Source of the DNA: Peptoniphilus faecalis
Lineage (GTDB): Bacteria; Bacillota; Clostridia; Tissierellales; Peptoniphilaceae
Reading direction: 5' to 3'
Assembly: GCF_012976305.1 (NCBI RefSeq)
Contig: NZ_JABDSR010000001.1
Coordinates: 179,631-243,630, forward strand
DNA: 64,000 bases
Positions 18,639 to 29,213 of this stretch are shown here, piece after piece. The notes under the pieces were generated by a model that was not told where the DNA came from, made no database searches, and saw nothing but the letters and a program-made list of their open reading frames with translations. The position numbers and the translations under genes were made by a program. Each line of letters starts with the position of its first letter. Within the stretch, counting starts at the first letter, position 1.

Positions 18639-19134
18639 CTTCCTTCAACTTCTTTATCTCATCCCTTATTTCTGCTGCCTTTTCATATTCTTCCAAATTT
18701 ATGGCAAGATCTAATTTCTCCTTCAAATCCTCAAGTTTCCTATTGTAGACAAGATAATTATCCGCATTTTTTGGAATTTTGCCTCTGTATTTTAAATTAA
18801 TATTTAGTGCATTTAAATATTTTCTAATTTCTACTCCAAAAGAATCATAACATTTAGGACATCCAAGAGTTCCTGTGCTCTTTAGTTCACGAAAGCTCCT
18901 TCCACAATATTCACAACTTATATCCTCTTCATCACTATATGAATTTGTGGTGAATTGAAAAATATTTCTAAGTGCATTTTCAAGTTGAGGAATTATATTT
19001 TGATAACTTTTGAAATCTTTTCTAAATTTTTCCTCTGCACAAACTTCGCATAGGTGGACTTCTTCTATTTCATTGTCGTTGATCCTAGTATAGGATATGA
19101 CAGATTCCCTTTCCTTACAAATATCGCATAACAT
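18625..19134 (-). CDS. mcsA: McsA, zinc-finger activator of McsB
   Basis: A 169-aa protein with four CxxC pairs (CDIC, CEVC, CEYC, CPKC) forming two zinc sites, and a C-terminal UVR helix pair (LDLAINLEEYEKAAEIRDEI). All zinc ligands look intact, in contrast to the degenerate McsB. In other Firmicutes McsA activates McsB and affects CtsR stability. Overlaps mcsB by 14 bp. Confidence 0.95.
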   Translation of the reverse strand: MLCDICKERESVISYTRINDNEIEEVHLCEVCAEEKFRKDFKSYQNIIPQLENALRNIFQFTTNSYSDEEDISCEYCGRSFRELKSTGTLGCPKCYDSFGVEIRKYLNALNINLKYRGKIPKNADNYLVYNRKLEDLKEKLDLAINLEEYEKAAEIRDEIKKLKEDVSV

Positions 19135-19144
19135 ATTCTTCCCC

Positions 19145-19597
19145 CTAACTAAAAATAACTAATAGCATATTTTTTAAAATATCTGCTCGCAGTTCATTTT
19201 TATTTTCACACTCACTAAGTGCTCTATCTGATAGAGCAACTTTTATTAGCTCCATCTCTCTTTTACTTATTTTTTTAATTCTCAATAGCTCCTTTAATAG
19301 TTCATCTGAATTGTTTTTTGTGATTGAATCACCAATAAAATTTAAAAAAGTATCCAAAGTATCTTCATCATCTTCAAATTTTACTTTTACTATTCTAATG
19401 TAACCTCCACCGCCTCGTCTGGACTCAACATAGTATCCCTTGACGGGCGTGAACCTTGTTGTTAAAACATAATTTATTTGCGAAGGAGCACAATTAAAAT
19501 AATCTGAAATTTTTGATCTTTGTATCTCAATAACTCCACCAGATTCAAAAATAAGTTCATTTAAAAAATCTTCAATGGAGTTAGAAAGCTTTGCCAT
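19145..19597 (-). CDS. ctsR: Transcriptional repressor CtsR
   Basis: A 150-aa class III heat-shock repressor. Helix-turn-helix near APSQINYVLTTRF and the glycine-rich wing RRGGGGYIRI, which inserts in the minor groove and senses heat, are conserved. It is the first gene of ctsR-mcsA-mcsB-clpC-radA and has a CtsR operator 11 bp upstream of its ATG, so the operon is autoregulated. Confidence 0.96.
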   Translation of the reverse strand: MAKLSNSIEDFLNELIFESGGVIEIQRSKISDYFNCAPSQINYVLTTRFTPVKGYYVESRRGGGGYIRIVKVKFEDDEDTLDTFLNFIGDSITKNNSDELLKELLRIKKISKREMELIKVALSDRALSECENKNELRADILKNMLLVIFS

Positions 19598-19608
19598 AAT
19601 ACCATTCC

Positions 19609-19625
19609 TTTGACCATCTTTGTCC
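19609..19625 (-). promoter_or_regulatory. CtsR operator upstream of ctsR
   Basis: On the minus strand GGACAAA-GAT-GGTCAAA, matching the CtsR heptad direct repeat RGTCAAA-NAN-RGTCAAA with one mismatch in the first heptad. It lies between the presumed promoter and the ctsR start. Confidence 0.85.
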
Positions 19626-19810
19626 TTTGATTTAAAAAATTTTTGACTATCTTTTACTATTTCTAGTTTAATACAAAATATAATTTTTGTAAAGCTTTTA
19701 ATTTAATATTATTTTAAATATATTATTTAAGTAAAATTATAAAAACTGCGTGCCTTTATAGTATGTTTTAAAACTATCTTTTACCTTATTTAAGGTTTAA
19801 GTTTTTTTGC

Positions 19811-19880
19811 CTATAATTGCAATATTTTTTTACATAAAAATATCTGATGGAGATTTTACTCTCCAACAGATATTATACCC
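19811..19880 (-). repeat. Solo ISL3-type end, probably the working terminator of the EF-G gene
   Basis: On the minus strand the segment TATAATATCTGTTGG-A-GAG (from 19876) to TTTTTATGTAAAAAAATATTGCA is almost the same as the left end of the ISL3 remnant at 9209-9143. The stem ATATCTGTTGGAGA/TCTCCATCAGATAT (19873-19840) followed by TTTTT starts 13 bp after the EF-G stop, so it can act as its terminator. No transposase remains beside it. Confidence 0.75.
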
Positions 19881-19886
19881 TTAAAT

Positions 19887-21947
19887 TTACTTTTCTTTAT
19901 TTCTTTCTTCTATTATTTTTTCTGCAATATTTTGTGGAACTTCTTCATATCTTACAAATTCCATGCTAAAAGTTCCTCTACCTTGAGTAAGAGACCTTAA
20001 ATCAATTAGATAAGAGAACAATTCAGCTTGTGGTGCTTCTGCAATTAAAACTTGAGTACCGTCATTTTGTTGGTCCATACCAAGAATTCTGCCACGCCTC
20101 TTGTTCATATCGCCCATTACATCGCCAAGATAATCTTCTGGGATTGTAACTTCAACTTTCATAATTGGTTCAAGAAGAACTGGACTTGCTTCTTGCATTC
20201 CCTTCTTAAAAGCAAGATTTGCTGCAAGCTTGAAGCTCATTTCGTTGGAGTCAACATCGTGGTAAGATCCATCGTATAAAACGGCCTTAAAATTAGTTAC
20301 AGGGTATCCTGCAAGAACTCCCCTTTCCTTAGATTCAATAATTCCCTTTTCAACTGCAGGGAAATAATTCTTAGGAACCGCTCCTCCAAATACTTCTTCG
20401 TCAAACTCAAATTCTTTGTCAGATGGTTCAAATCTAATCCAAACATCGCCATATTGTCCAGCGCCACCTGATTGTTTTTTGTGTTTACCTTGAACGCTTG
20501 AAGTCTTTCTAATTGTTTCTCTATAAGGAACAATAAAAGGAACAATATTTACTTCAACTCCATAAGTGTTCTTTAATTTATCAAGAATTACATCTAATTG
20601 AACTTTACCTTGACCACCAATAGTCATTTGTTTAGTTTCAGGGTTTCTTTCAATTACAAATGTTGGATCTTCGTCTTTAATTTTTCTCAATGATTGAGAA
20701 AGCTTTTCTTCGTCGCCCTTAGTCTTTGGTTCAATTGCATAGTATAAAACTGGAGTAGAATATTTTAATTTTTTATATTCTACTTTATGATCTTTATCGC
20801 AAAGAGTGTCCCCTGTAACGGTTTTAGCAAGTTTTGTAGTTGCACCAATGTCTCCTGCATAAATTTCATCTATTTCAATTTGTTCTTTACCTCTCATTAT
20901 GTAAAGTCCGCCAAGTTTTTCATTTTCTTCTGAGTTTACATTATAAAGAGCTGTATTTTTATTTACAATTCCAGAAATAACTTTGAAGATAGAAATTTTT
21001 CCAAGGAATGGGTCTGAAATTGTCTTAAATACTACTGCAGCAAAAGGTTCCTTTGCAGAAACTTTTCTTTCTTCGCCTTCTTTAAATCTAAAGCCTTGAT
21101 GTGCACGTTCATCATCTGGAGCTGGCATGTAGTTTACAATTGTATTGAGAAGAATATCAATACCAATGCCCTTTTCGCCACTTCCTACAAGTAGTGGAAC
21201 TGCATCCCCTTCAAGAAGTGCTGTGGTAACTCCTCTCAAAAGATCCTCTCTAGTGAATTTTTCTCCAGAAAAATATTTTTCCATCAAAACTTCATCAGAT
21301 CCAGCAACAACTTCAGCAATTTCTTCATACATTCTTTCAGTTGCTTTAACTTGATCGTGGTTTAGTTCAGTTTCTTGCGGTGCAGAATTTACATATTTAT
21401 ATCCCTTTTGGAAAATAACATCTGTAACGCCAACAAAATTTTCACCTTCGCCAATTGGCACAGAGAAAGGAATAACTTTTTTACCAAAGGAAGCTTCAAG
21501 TTCATCCATTAGTTTTCTAAAGTTTACATTTTCTCCGTCAATTTTATTTATAAAAATAATTCTTGGAAGTCCAATTTTTTCTGTGTATTTCCATGTTCTT
21601 TCAGTTCCAACTTCAACGCCCTTTGTTGCATCAATCACCATTATTGCAGCTTCACTTGCTCTTAAAGCACTATGAGCTTCTCCAACAAAGTCGAGGTATC
21701 CTGGAGTATCTATTACATTTACTTTATAATTTCTCCACTCAATAGGAATAATTGATGTTCCAATAGAAGTTCCTCTCTCCTTTTCTTCCTTTGAAAAGTC
21801 GGAAACTGTATTTTTGTTAGAAACATTGCCAAGTTTTTGTGTAGCTCCACTTTGGAATAACATAGCCTCTGTTAGGTTTGTCTTTCCGGAGCCAGAATGT
21901 CCTACGAGAGCAAGATTCCTTATCTTATCTGTTGTATATACTTTCAT
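19887..21947 (-). CDS. EF-G-like translational GTPase (EF-G2 paralogue)
   Basis: A 686-aa protein with the EF-G domain order. G1 is GHSGSGKTNL instead of the AHIDAGKTT of canonical EF-G, G3 is DTPGYLDF, and G4 is NKID; domain IV/V has QYGDVWIRFEP and MGDMNKRRGRI. This combination is typical of the EF-G II paralogue group, distinct from the essential fusA product and from TetM-type protection proteins. Its exact role in translation is unknown. It is a single-gene unit. Confidence 0.85.
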   Translation of the reverse strand: MKVYTTDKIRNLALVGHSGSGKTNLTEAMLFQSGATQKLGNVSNKNTVSDFSKEEKERGTSIGTSIIPIEWRNYKVNVIDTPGYLDFVGEAHSALRASEAAIMVIDATKGVEVGTERTWKYTEKIGLPRIIFINKIDGENVNFRKLMDELEASFGKKVIPFSVPIGEGENFVGVTDVIFQKGYKYVNSAPQETELNHDQVKATERMYEEIAEVVAGSDEVLMEKYFSGEKFTREDLLRGVTTALLEGDAVPLLVGSGEKGIGIDILLNTIVNYMPAPDDERAHQGFRFKEGEERKVSAKEPFAAVVFKTISDPFLGKISIFKVISGIVNKNTALYNVNSEENEKLGGLYIMRGKEQIEIDEIYAGDIGATTKLAKTVTGDTLCDKDHKVEYKKLKYSTPVLYYAIEPKTKGDEEKLSQSLRKIKDEDPTFVIERNPETKQMTIGGQGKVQLDVILDKLKNTYGVEVNIVPFIVPYRETIRKTSSVQGKHKKQSGGAGQYGDVWIRFEPSDKEFEFDEEVFGGAVPKNYFPAVEKGIIESKERGVLAGYPVTNFKAVLYDGSYHDVDSNEMSFKLAANLAFKKGMQEASPVLLEPIMKVEVTIPEDYLGDVMGDMNKRRGRILGMDQQNDGTQVLIAEAPQAELFSYLIDLRSLTQGRGTFSMEFVRYEEVPQNIAEKIIEERNKEK

Positions 21948-22083
21948 ACTTTCCTCCTATTATGTAAATTTTTTGAAATCGTTTCTATATATAGATTATA
22001 ACATAGATTATTACTTTTGAAAACTGTGTAAAATTATCAATTTAGGGTATTAAAATTTTAAGATAAATTAAAATAAATGAGTG

Positions 22084-22737
22084 ATGAAAATGGATTTTAA
22101 ATTTTTTAAAAAAGATAATATCCCCTACATAATTATTATTTCTCTTTGTTTAATAATTGGATATCAATATTATGATTCACATAAATTTGATGATGCTACA
22201 AAATTTTTGAACACAAAAACTTCAAGCCTTCCTTCAAAAGAAATTTCTAAAAAAGAATTAGCTGAAGAAGATGAAATTCAGACATCAAACGAAACTAAAG
22301 AGATAATGGTTCACATTTCTGGTGCAGTTAAAAGTCCAGGAATTTTAAAATTAGATTCGTCAAAAAGGGTTGTAGACGCAGTTTATATGGCAGGTGGAGC
22401 AACAGATGAAGCGGACTTAGATAGAATTAATCTAGCAGCAAAACTCCACGACGAAGAAAAAATTTATATACCAAAAATTAATGAAGTAAATACTAATAAA
22501 GATACCACGCAATTAGTTTCAAGTAATTCCAGTGAAAGTTCTAATGTAAAAATAAATATTAACACTGCAGATGCAACTGAACTTCAAAAAATCCCTGGCG
22601 TTGGTCCAAAAACTGCTGAGAAAATTATAAATTATCGCTCACAAAATTCTTTTTCATCAATTGAAGACATTAAAAATGTCGATGGTATTGGCGATAAAAA
22701 ATTCGAATCAATGAAAGATTTTCTCTCAACTTATTGA
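22084..22737 (+). CDS. comEA: ComEA-type DNA-binding protein (SLBB plus helix-hairpin-helix)
   Basis: A 217-aa membrane-anchored protein: one N-terminal transmembrane helix (about 15-31), a SLBB domain (VHISGAVKSPGILKL ... RVVDAVYMAGG) and a C-terminal HhH domain (ININTADATELQKIPGVGPK). ComEA captures incoming double-stranded DNA during transformation, but no comEC or other competence gene is adjacent. GTG at 22081, ATG at 22084 and ATG at 22090 are all possible starts; the ribosome site is weak. Confidence 0.88.
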   Translation: MKMDFKFFKKDNIPYIIIISLCLIIGYQYYDSHKFDDATKFLNTKTSSLPSKEISKKELAEEDEIQTSNETKEIMVHISGAVKSPGILKLDSSKRVVDAVYMAGGATDEADLDRINLAAKLHDEEKIYIPKINEVNTNKDTTQLVSSNSSESSNVKININTADATELQKIPGVGPKTAEKIINYRSQNSFSSIEDIKNVDGIGDKKFESMKDFLSTY

Positions 22738-22801
22738 AACTTAAGGGAATATTATTAAATGATAATCTCATTATAAAATTTCACTAACGATTGATAATAT
22801 T

Positions 22802-22857
22802 AAAAAAGCTCAAGAAAAAAGAAGCACAATGTGCCTCTTCATCTTAAGCTTTTTTTC
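22802..22857. terminator. Bidirectional terminator between comEA and the small membrane protein
   Basis: AAGCTCAAGA pairs with TCTTAAGCTT (one mismatch), with an inner GCACAATGTGC stem and T/A tracts on both sides. It overlaps the last codons of the minus-strand gene that ends at 22844. Confidence 0.8.
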
Positions 22858-23182
22858 TGGTGTTTTTTCTATACCTATTTTTATTTGAACTTGCAATTCC
22901 TATTATTAAAGCAAAAATTAGTGAAACCAAACCAGAAGATACGCCTATTACAAAAATAATTAAGTTATCAAGACTTCCTGGATCGAAAAGTTTATTTATC
23001 ACCATAAAAAGTGAAATAATTCCAATAAAAACTAGGGCAAGTCCTGGCAAATATTTTATAAATTTTAAATCTCTTGCAGCAAAGTTTACTATAAAAGTAA
23101 GGACAACTCCAATTAAAATTGCACCAAGAGTTAGGAGCAAGTAAGTTGAATTTTCCATGACCATTTCCATTATTTTGTTCAT
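22844..23182 (-). CDS. Small membrane protein of unknown function
   Basis: A 112-aa protein with three hydrophobic segments (about residues 12-36, 44-62 and 72-100) and a basic C-terminal tail (KNRYRKNTRKK). I do not recognise a family. The ATG at 23182 is preceded by GAGGTG; an ATG four codons upstream overlaps that ribosome site and is unlikely. It is the last gene of the regulator-kinase-lipoprotein unit, which suggests an envelope role. Confidence 0.7.
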   Translation of the reverse strand: MNKIMEMVMENSTYLLLTLGAILIGVVLTFIVNFAARDLKFIKYLPGLALVFIGIISLFMVINKLFDPGSLDNLIIFVIGVSSGLVSLIFALIIGIASSNKNRYRKNTRKKA

Positions 23183-23190
23183 TTTACACC

Positions 23191-24615
23191 TCATTTATTT
23201 GATGACAGTTCTTGTTGCCAAATATTTGAATAGCGACCTATTGCCCACTCCGTCATAATTGTGGACGCTTCATCTCCAATTTCCCTTTCAAAAATTGGAC
23301 TAGGAAGTATTTTACTATCCTCTATATTATAAATTCTCATAAAATTTTTTTCCAATGTTATTAAAAATTTATTGTCAGGAGATACAAATCCATCTTTTAT
23401 GCTGGATTTGAAATTTTTTATTTGAGACATTGGAATATTTATCTCGTTATATTTATTTACTTCATAGGGAAGAACTAAATTTAAATCAAAATCAGAAAAT
23501 TTACCATCTGAAAGTTTCATTCTACCCTTTAATTTCCAAAAACCATTGTCTCTATAAATCCCTATATTATAGGGATCTTTTTTTAGTGCCTCGATATTTT
23601 TGTCTTTCGTATCTAAATCTTTTTCTGACAAAAAGTCTTTATAGCTTAGAGGCTTTTTATCCTCTAACTTATCTAATTTGTAAATTCGTAGATAATTATT
23701 GTTTGAATTTCTGTCCAAACTTTCCACATTGACATAATTATTTGTAATAAAGTTTATTGTCTTTAGATTATTATTCTCTTTTAGCTCCTCTGTATCAGTT
23801 TTAAGAATGTCATCTTCTTTTCTAAGCTTTGAATTTTTATAGTCCCTTACAATTAATTTATCTGTGGTCTCATCGCCCTTTGACTCTCTTTGAACGCTAA
23901 TTTCAGAAAAGCTATCATTGCGAGGAAGAATAATATTATTCATCTCATATACATTCTCAAGCTTTAAGTCAGAAAATTTAATATAGAAAGTTTTATAGTT
24001 CCATGTTGGAATATTAGAATCAGCTTTTGATTTAAAACCAATTAAAAATCCTTTATCGCCCTTGTAATCAAATAAACTTCCCCTAGCAAGCACTTCATCT
24101 TTTTTAGCCAGAATTAATTTATTGAGATCCTCATTTTTTATCTTGTCATCGACAAGTTTTATCTCTAAAATCACTCCATTATAAAATAGCAAAGCTGTGT
24201 TTTCACTAGTTTTTATTACTTCATAATAAATATTTCTACTTGCCTTTGAGTCAAAAACATAGGTCGTATAAACATCTGAGTCTTCTATGCCAAGAGTTTT
24301 ATAGTCTAAATTAAATTTTTTGTATAGATATTCAGAAAGTTTTACATATTTTGTCTTGTACTCAACATCTTTTATATAGTCGTTAGAAAGTACAACTTGA
24401 TCATTGCTAAAGTAAATATTTTCTCCAATTATATCTTTAAATAAAAAATTATCTTGATTGATTTTTTTATTGTAAATAAATTTTGTAATAGTCCACTTGC
24501 CATATATAGGGGCTTGCCCCATAGTAGGCGTTTCAATATTTGTGCTTTGTGTATTTAAAAAGGAACAAGCTGTTAAAAAAAATAAGGAAATTATAATAAA
24601 TAATTTTTTAATCAA
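23191..24615 (-). CDS. Lipoprotein of unknown function encoded with a two-component system
   Basis: A 474-aa protein with a type II signal peptide and lipobox FLTAC, so it is anchored on the outer face of the membrane. The rest is hydrophilic, rich in Lys, Asp and Asn, with WTITKFIYNKK near the start and a stretch resembling beta-propeller repeats near the C-terminus (SPDNKFLITLEKNFMRIYNI). I know of no named family. The start is taken as TTG at 24615, six bases after AGGTG. It overlaps the kinase gene by 8 bp; a partner or accessory sensor for that kinase is plausible. Confidence 0.8.
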   Translation of the reverse strand: MIKKLFIIISLFFLTACSFLNTQSTNIETPTMGQAPIYGKWTITKFIYNKKINQDNFLFKDIIGENIYFSNDQVVLSNDYIKDVEYKTKYVKLSEYLYKKFNLDYKTLGIEDSDVYTTYVFDSKASRNIYYEVIKTSENTALLFYNGVILEIKLVDDKIKNEDLNKLILAKKDEVLARGSLFDYKGDKGFLIGFKSKADSNIPTWNYKTFYIKFSDLKLENVYEMNNIILPRNDSFSEISVQRESKGDETTDKLIVRDYKNSKLRKEDDILKTDTEELKENNNLKTINFITNNYVNVESLDRNSNNNYLRIYKLDKLEDKKPLSYKDFLSEKDLDTKDKNIEALKKDPYNIGIYRDNGFWKLKGRMKLSDGKFSDFDLNLVLPYEVNKYNEINIPMSQIKNFKSSIKDGFVSPDNKFLITLEKNFMRIYNIEDSKILPSPIFEREIGDEASTIMTEWAIGRYSNIWQQELSSNK

Positions 24616-26029
24616 TTTTATCACCTACTTCCTTAGGAATTTCTATTGGAAGGGTAACTTTTACAGTTGTGCCAATATTTTCTTCAGAAAAAATTTCCAA
24701 GTTTCCATTGTGAAGTTTTGTAATCTCATCACTTATTGAAAGTCCAATACCGCTATGACTCTTTGAATGCTTTCCCTTGTAAAATTTTTCTTTTACATGA
24801 GAAATTTCTTCTTTTGTCATTCCCATACCATTATCAGAAATCATCATGTGGACATATCCATCTTCTTTAGACATTTGAAACTTTACCCACCCCTTATCTG
24901 ATGTAAATTTTATTGCATTGTCTAACAAATTTATCAAAAGTTGCTTTATTCTATTTTCATCGGCATATATTAACACAGCTTCTTCTGGAAATTCTGTTAT
25001 AAATTCAATATTATTTAATTTCGCACGAGGTTTCATCTGTTTTGAAACATCCACACAAGTTTGTGAAATGTCAAATAAGTCTTTATCTAGAGTAATTCTT
25101 CCTGAAATATATCTAGAAAAATCCAAAAGTTCTTCGACCATTTTTGCAAGTCTATCAGCTTCATTTTCAATAATATTTAAACCATCTTCTACAAGATCCT
25201 TTTCATCTTCCTTTGCATCTTTAAGTACAACTGCCCATCCCTTTATAGATGTAAGAGGCGTCCTAAGCTCGTGAGAAATCGAAGAAATAAAGTCATTTTT
25301 AATTCTATCCTTATTTAGAATTTCATCGCTCATTGCATTGAGAGTTTTTGCTAGCTCTCCTATTTCATCGTCTTCATAAACTTTTGCCTTCTCCTCATAG
25401 TTTCCACTTAACATTGTCTTTGCAACTTCTGTAAGCTCAAGTATTGGCTTTACAATTGATCTTGAAATTAAAAGAGATACCATGGCTGTAACCAATGCAA
25501 CAAAGAGCATGAAGATAAGTAGAGATATTCCAGTTTTCAGTATAGCCTTATTAGCTTCTTCTATAGATGAAATAAATCTAAGATAGCCGATTTTTTCACC
25601 TTCATTATTTTTTATTGCACCAGTAACAGACATAATGGCTTCGCCAGTTTGAGCGTCTTCACCACGCCATGTTTTTATTTCACCATTTTCTGCAGCAAAC
25701 ATATCTGATGGCTCAATTGGTATAGATGAAAGTTTCCCAATGGAATCTAACAATAAATCTCCATTATTGTCTAAAATTTGTACCTCTGCATTCGTATTTG
25801 AAAGAAATATGTCGCTATCTTCATAAATTAAATCTTCAATTGTTTTGTCGGAATAATCTCTTTTGTAAATTTCGAGAGATACTTCCATCCTAGAAATTAA
25901 TTCTTTAGAAATATTGTTGTAAAAATAAAAACTAAAAGCAAAGAGCAAAAATATGTCTATAATCGAAATTGTAATTAAAATAACTATTAGAAAACTTTTT
26001 ACTAATCTTTTTCCAATTTTGTTTTTCAA
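24608..26029 (-). CDS. Sensor histidine kinase (HAMP/HisKA/HATPase type)
   Basis: A 473-aa kinase with two transmembrane segments (about 12-36 and 168-190) flanking an extracellular domain of about 130 residues, then HAMP, HisKA with FISSISHELRTPLTS and a full HATPase_c domain (N-box LLINLLDNAIKFTS, DNGMGM, GIGLSIS). This architecture is WalK/PhoR/ResE-like. TTG at 26029 with GAGGTG 7 bases upstream. It follows its response regulator by 13 bp. Confidence 0.92.
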   Translation of the reverse strand: MKNKIGKRLVKSFLIVILITISIIDIFLLFAFSFYFYNNISKELISRMEVSLEIYKRDYSDKTIEDLIYEDSDIFLSNTNAEVQILDNNGDLLLDSIGKLSSIPIEPSDMFAAENGEIKTWRGEDAQTGEAIMSVTGAIKNNEGEKIGYLRFISSIEEANKAILKTGISLLIFMLFVALVTAMVSLLISRSIVKPILELTEVAKTMLSGNYEEKAKVYEDDEIGELAKTLNAMSDEILNKDRIKNDFISSISHELRTPLTSIKGWAVVLKDAKEDEKDLVEDGLNIIENEADRLAKMVEELLDFSRYISGRITLDKDLFDISQTCVDVSKQMKPRAKLNNIEFITEFPEEAVLIYADENRIKQLLINLLDNAIKFTSDKGWVKFQMSKEDGYVHMMISDNGMGMTKEEISHVKEKFYKGKHSKSHSGIGLSISDEITKLHNGNLEIFSEENIGTTVKVTLPIEIPKEVGDKID

Positions 26030-26042
26030 TTACAGACACCTC

Positions 26043-26726
26043 TTATTTCCATCTATATCCTGTTCCCCAAACTGTTTCAATATATTTTGGCTTTGCAGGA
26101 TTTGTTTCGATTTTTGATCTAAGCCTTCTTATGTTTACATCTACAATTTTTGAATCCCCTAAAAAGTCTTCGCCCCACACAAGTCTTAGAATTTCATCTC
26201 TTGTCATAGCCTTACCAGGATTTGTCATAAATATTTTTATAATTTGATATTCCGTGGGAGTTAGTTCCAACTCAACATCGTCCTTATAAAATTTTCTTGA
26301 ATAAGAATCAATTTTAAAAGGTGGATCAATTGTCAAATTGCTTTCCTTCTCTTCTTCTGGCTCAAGTCTTCTCTCAATAGATTTAATTCTTAAAGTTAGT
26401 TCCGTTGGATTGAAAGGTTTAGTAAGATAATCATCCGTCCCATATTGAAGACCCATTATCTTATCGTAGTCTTCTGCCTTTGCAGTAAGCATTATTATGC
26501 CAAGTGAAGGAAACTCACTCCTAAGAGTTCTACATACTTCAAATCCATCAATTCCTGGAAGCATAATGTCAAGTACTACAATGTCAGGTCTTTCACGTCT
26601 TGCGATTTCAATTCCATCTTCGCCGCTACCTGCTTCAAAAATTATGTATCCTTCTCTTTCTAAATTTATTTTCACAAATTTTCTTATTGATTCTTCATCT
26701 TCAACAAGTAATACCTTAGTTTTCAA
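26043..26726 (-). CDS. OmpR/PhoB-family response regulator
   Basis: Receiver domain (VLLVEDEESIRKF, phospho-Asp in IVVLDIMLPG, Lys in YLTKPF) and winged-helix output domain (ELTPTEYQIIKIF ... DVNIRRLRSKIE ... VWGTGYRWK). 227 aa from TTG at 26726, which AGAGGTGAT precedes at 7 bases. First gene of regulator-kinase-lipoprotein-membrane protein; the lipoprotein pairing suggests control of envelope functions. Confidence 0.93.
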   Translation of the reverse strand: MKTKVLLVEDEESIRKFVKINLEREGYIIFEAGSGEDGIEIARRERPDIVVLDIMLPGIDGFEVCRTLRSEFPSLGIIMLTAKAEDYDKIMGLQYGTDDYLTKPFNPTELTLRIKSIERRLEPEEEKESNLTIDPPFKIDSYSRKFYKDDVELELTPTEYQIIKIFMTNPGKAMTRDEILRLVWGEDFLGDSKIVDVNIRRLRSKIETNPAKPKYIETVWGTGYRWK

Positions 26727-26751
26727 AATATCACCTCTCAATGATAATTAT

Positions 26752-26787
26752 AAATAAAATCCACTCCAATTTCAATTGAAGTGGATT
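26752..26787 (-). terminator. Terminator of guaB
   Basis: AATCCACT and AGTGGATT form the stem, followed on the minus strand by TTATTTAT. Located 19 bp after the guaB stop. Confidence 0.72.
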
Positions 26788-26805
26788 ATTAATAAATTTT
26801 TAATA

Positions 26806-28263
<1,458 letters not shown>

Positions 28264-28271
28264 TTACTTAA

Positions 28272-29213
28272 TTACTCTACTTCCTTAGGTTTTTGTCTCA
28301 ATCTAAAATTAATATTTTCATCAACTAATGTAACTTTATCTGGCAAATTCAACTTAACCTGATCATCGCCCCTTTTAACATCATTAAAATTAATTGGACG
28401 TGTTTCAATGAATTTTATAGAATCAATTACATCAGAATTTCCTCTAATTGTAACAGAAGCTGGCTCAATTGAAAAGTCATTTGTCACAATGTTTTCTGTA
28501 GTATTTTCATTATAAACCAATTTAATTGGAACAGTCTTGCTCTTTAAAATAGGAACATCTATTTTTACAGTAGCAGGCGTAACAGTTACCTCTTTAATGA
28601 TTTTACCAGAATCATCATAAGCGAAGATTTCTGCGTCTACAGTTGACGTTTCAGTCATGTCAGTAACATCAATATGTGCTTCTACCTTATCAATTTTGTT
28701 AATATAAGTGCTTGCACCTTTTACCTCAACATTGACTGTCTTGTCAATTTCTCCAACAGATAATCCCCTTTGAGGTTTATTTTTTATAACTATATTTGCT
28801 TTAACTTTTTCATCCAAAACTTTATCTATTTTAAAAGGAATTCTCCTTGGCGATGTATTTACAACAGAAATTCCAAGGTCAATATAAGAAACATTTACAG
28901 GGACAGAATGTTCTCCTTCAGATAGTTTTGCTAAATCCACCTTTGCCACAATTCCATCTCTTGTAACATTTCGCATATAAGAATTATAGCCCTGCAATTT
29001 AACATCAACAGTTGACTCCTTAGGTGATATAATTGTCAAGTTTTTTTCTTTTAAATTAGACAATCCCTCATAAGTAACTTCGATGTTTTTAAAATTTGTC
29101 GAAGTAATAAAATTTGCCTCACTTTTTACATAAGACCACAAGATAATCGCAAAAATAAGAGATGTAATTTTTATCATTAAACTTCTGTCATTTTTAAAAT
29201 TTATCTTTTTCAT
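28272..29213 (-). CDS. cdaR: YbbR-domain protein CdaR, regulator of diadenylate cyclase
   Basis: A 313-aa protein with one N-terminal membrane anchor (about 13-31, ending LWSYVKSEAN) and about three extracellular YbbR repeats (for example VNVSYIDLG, KTVPIKLVYN). In Firmicutes CdaR binds CdaA and modulates c-di-AMP synthesis. The start at 29213 has GGTGAT 5 bases upstream and lies within the end of cdaA, so translation is coupled. Confidence 0.9.
   Translation of the reverse strand: MKKINFKNDRSLMIKITSLIFAIILWSYVKSEANFITSTNFKNIEVTYEGLSNLKEKNLTIISPKESTVDVKLQGYNSYMRNVTRDGIVAKVDLAKLSEGEHSVPVNVSYIDLGISVVNTSPRRIPFKIDKVLDEKVKANIVIKNKPQRGLSVGEIDKTVNVEVKGASTYINKIDKVEAHIDVTDMTETSTVDAEIFAYDDSGKIIKEVTVTPATVKIDVPILKSKTVPIKLVYNENTTENIVTNDFSIEPASVTIRGNSDVIDSIKFIETRPINFNDVKRGDDQVKLNLPDKVTLVDENINFRLRQKPKEVE

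Noticed and set aside
19887..21947. Tetracycline-resistance ribosomal protection protein
   Set aside because: G1 motif and C-terminal sequence fit the EF-G II paralogue group, and no TetM-like leader or mobile context is seen.
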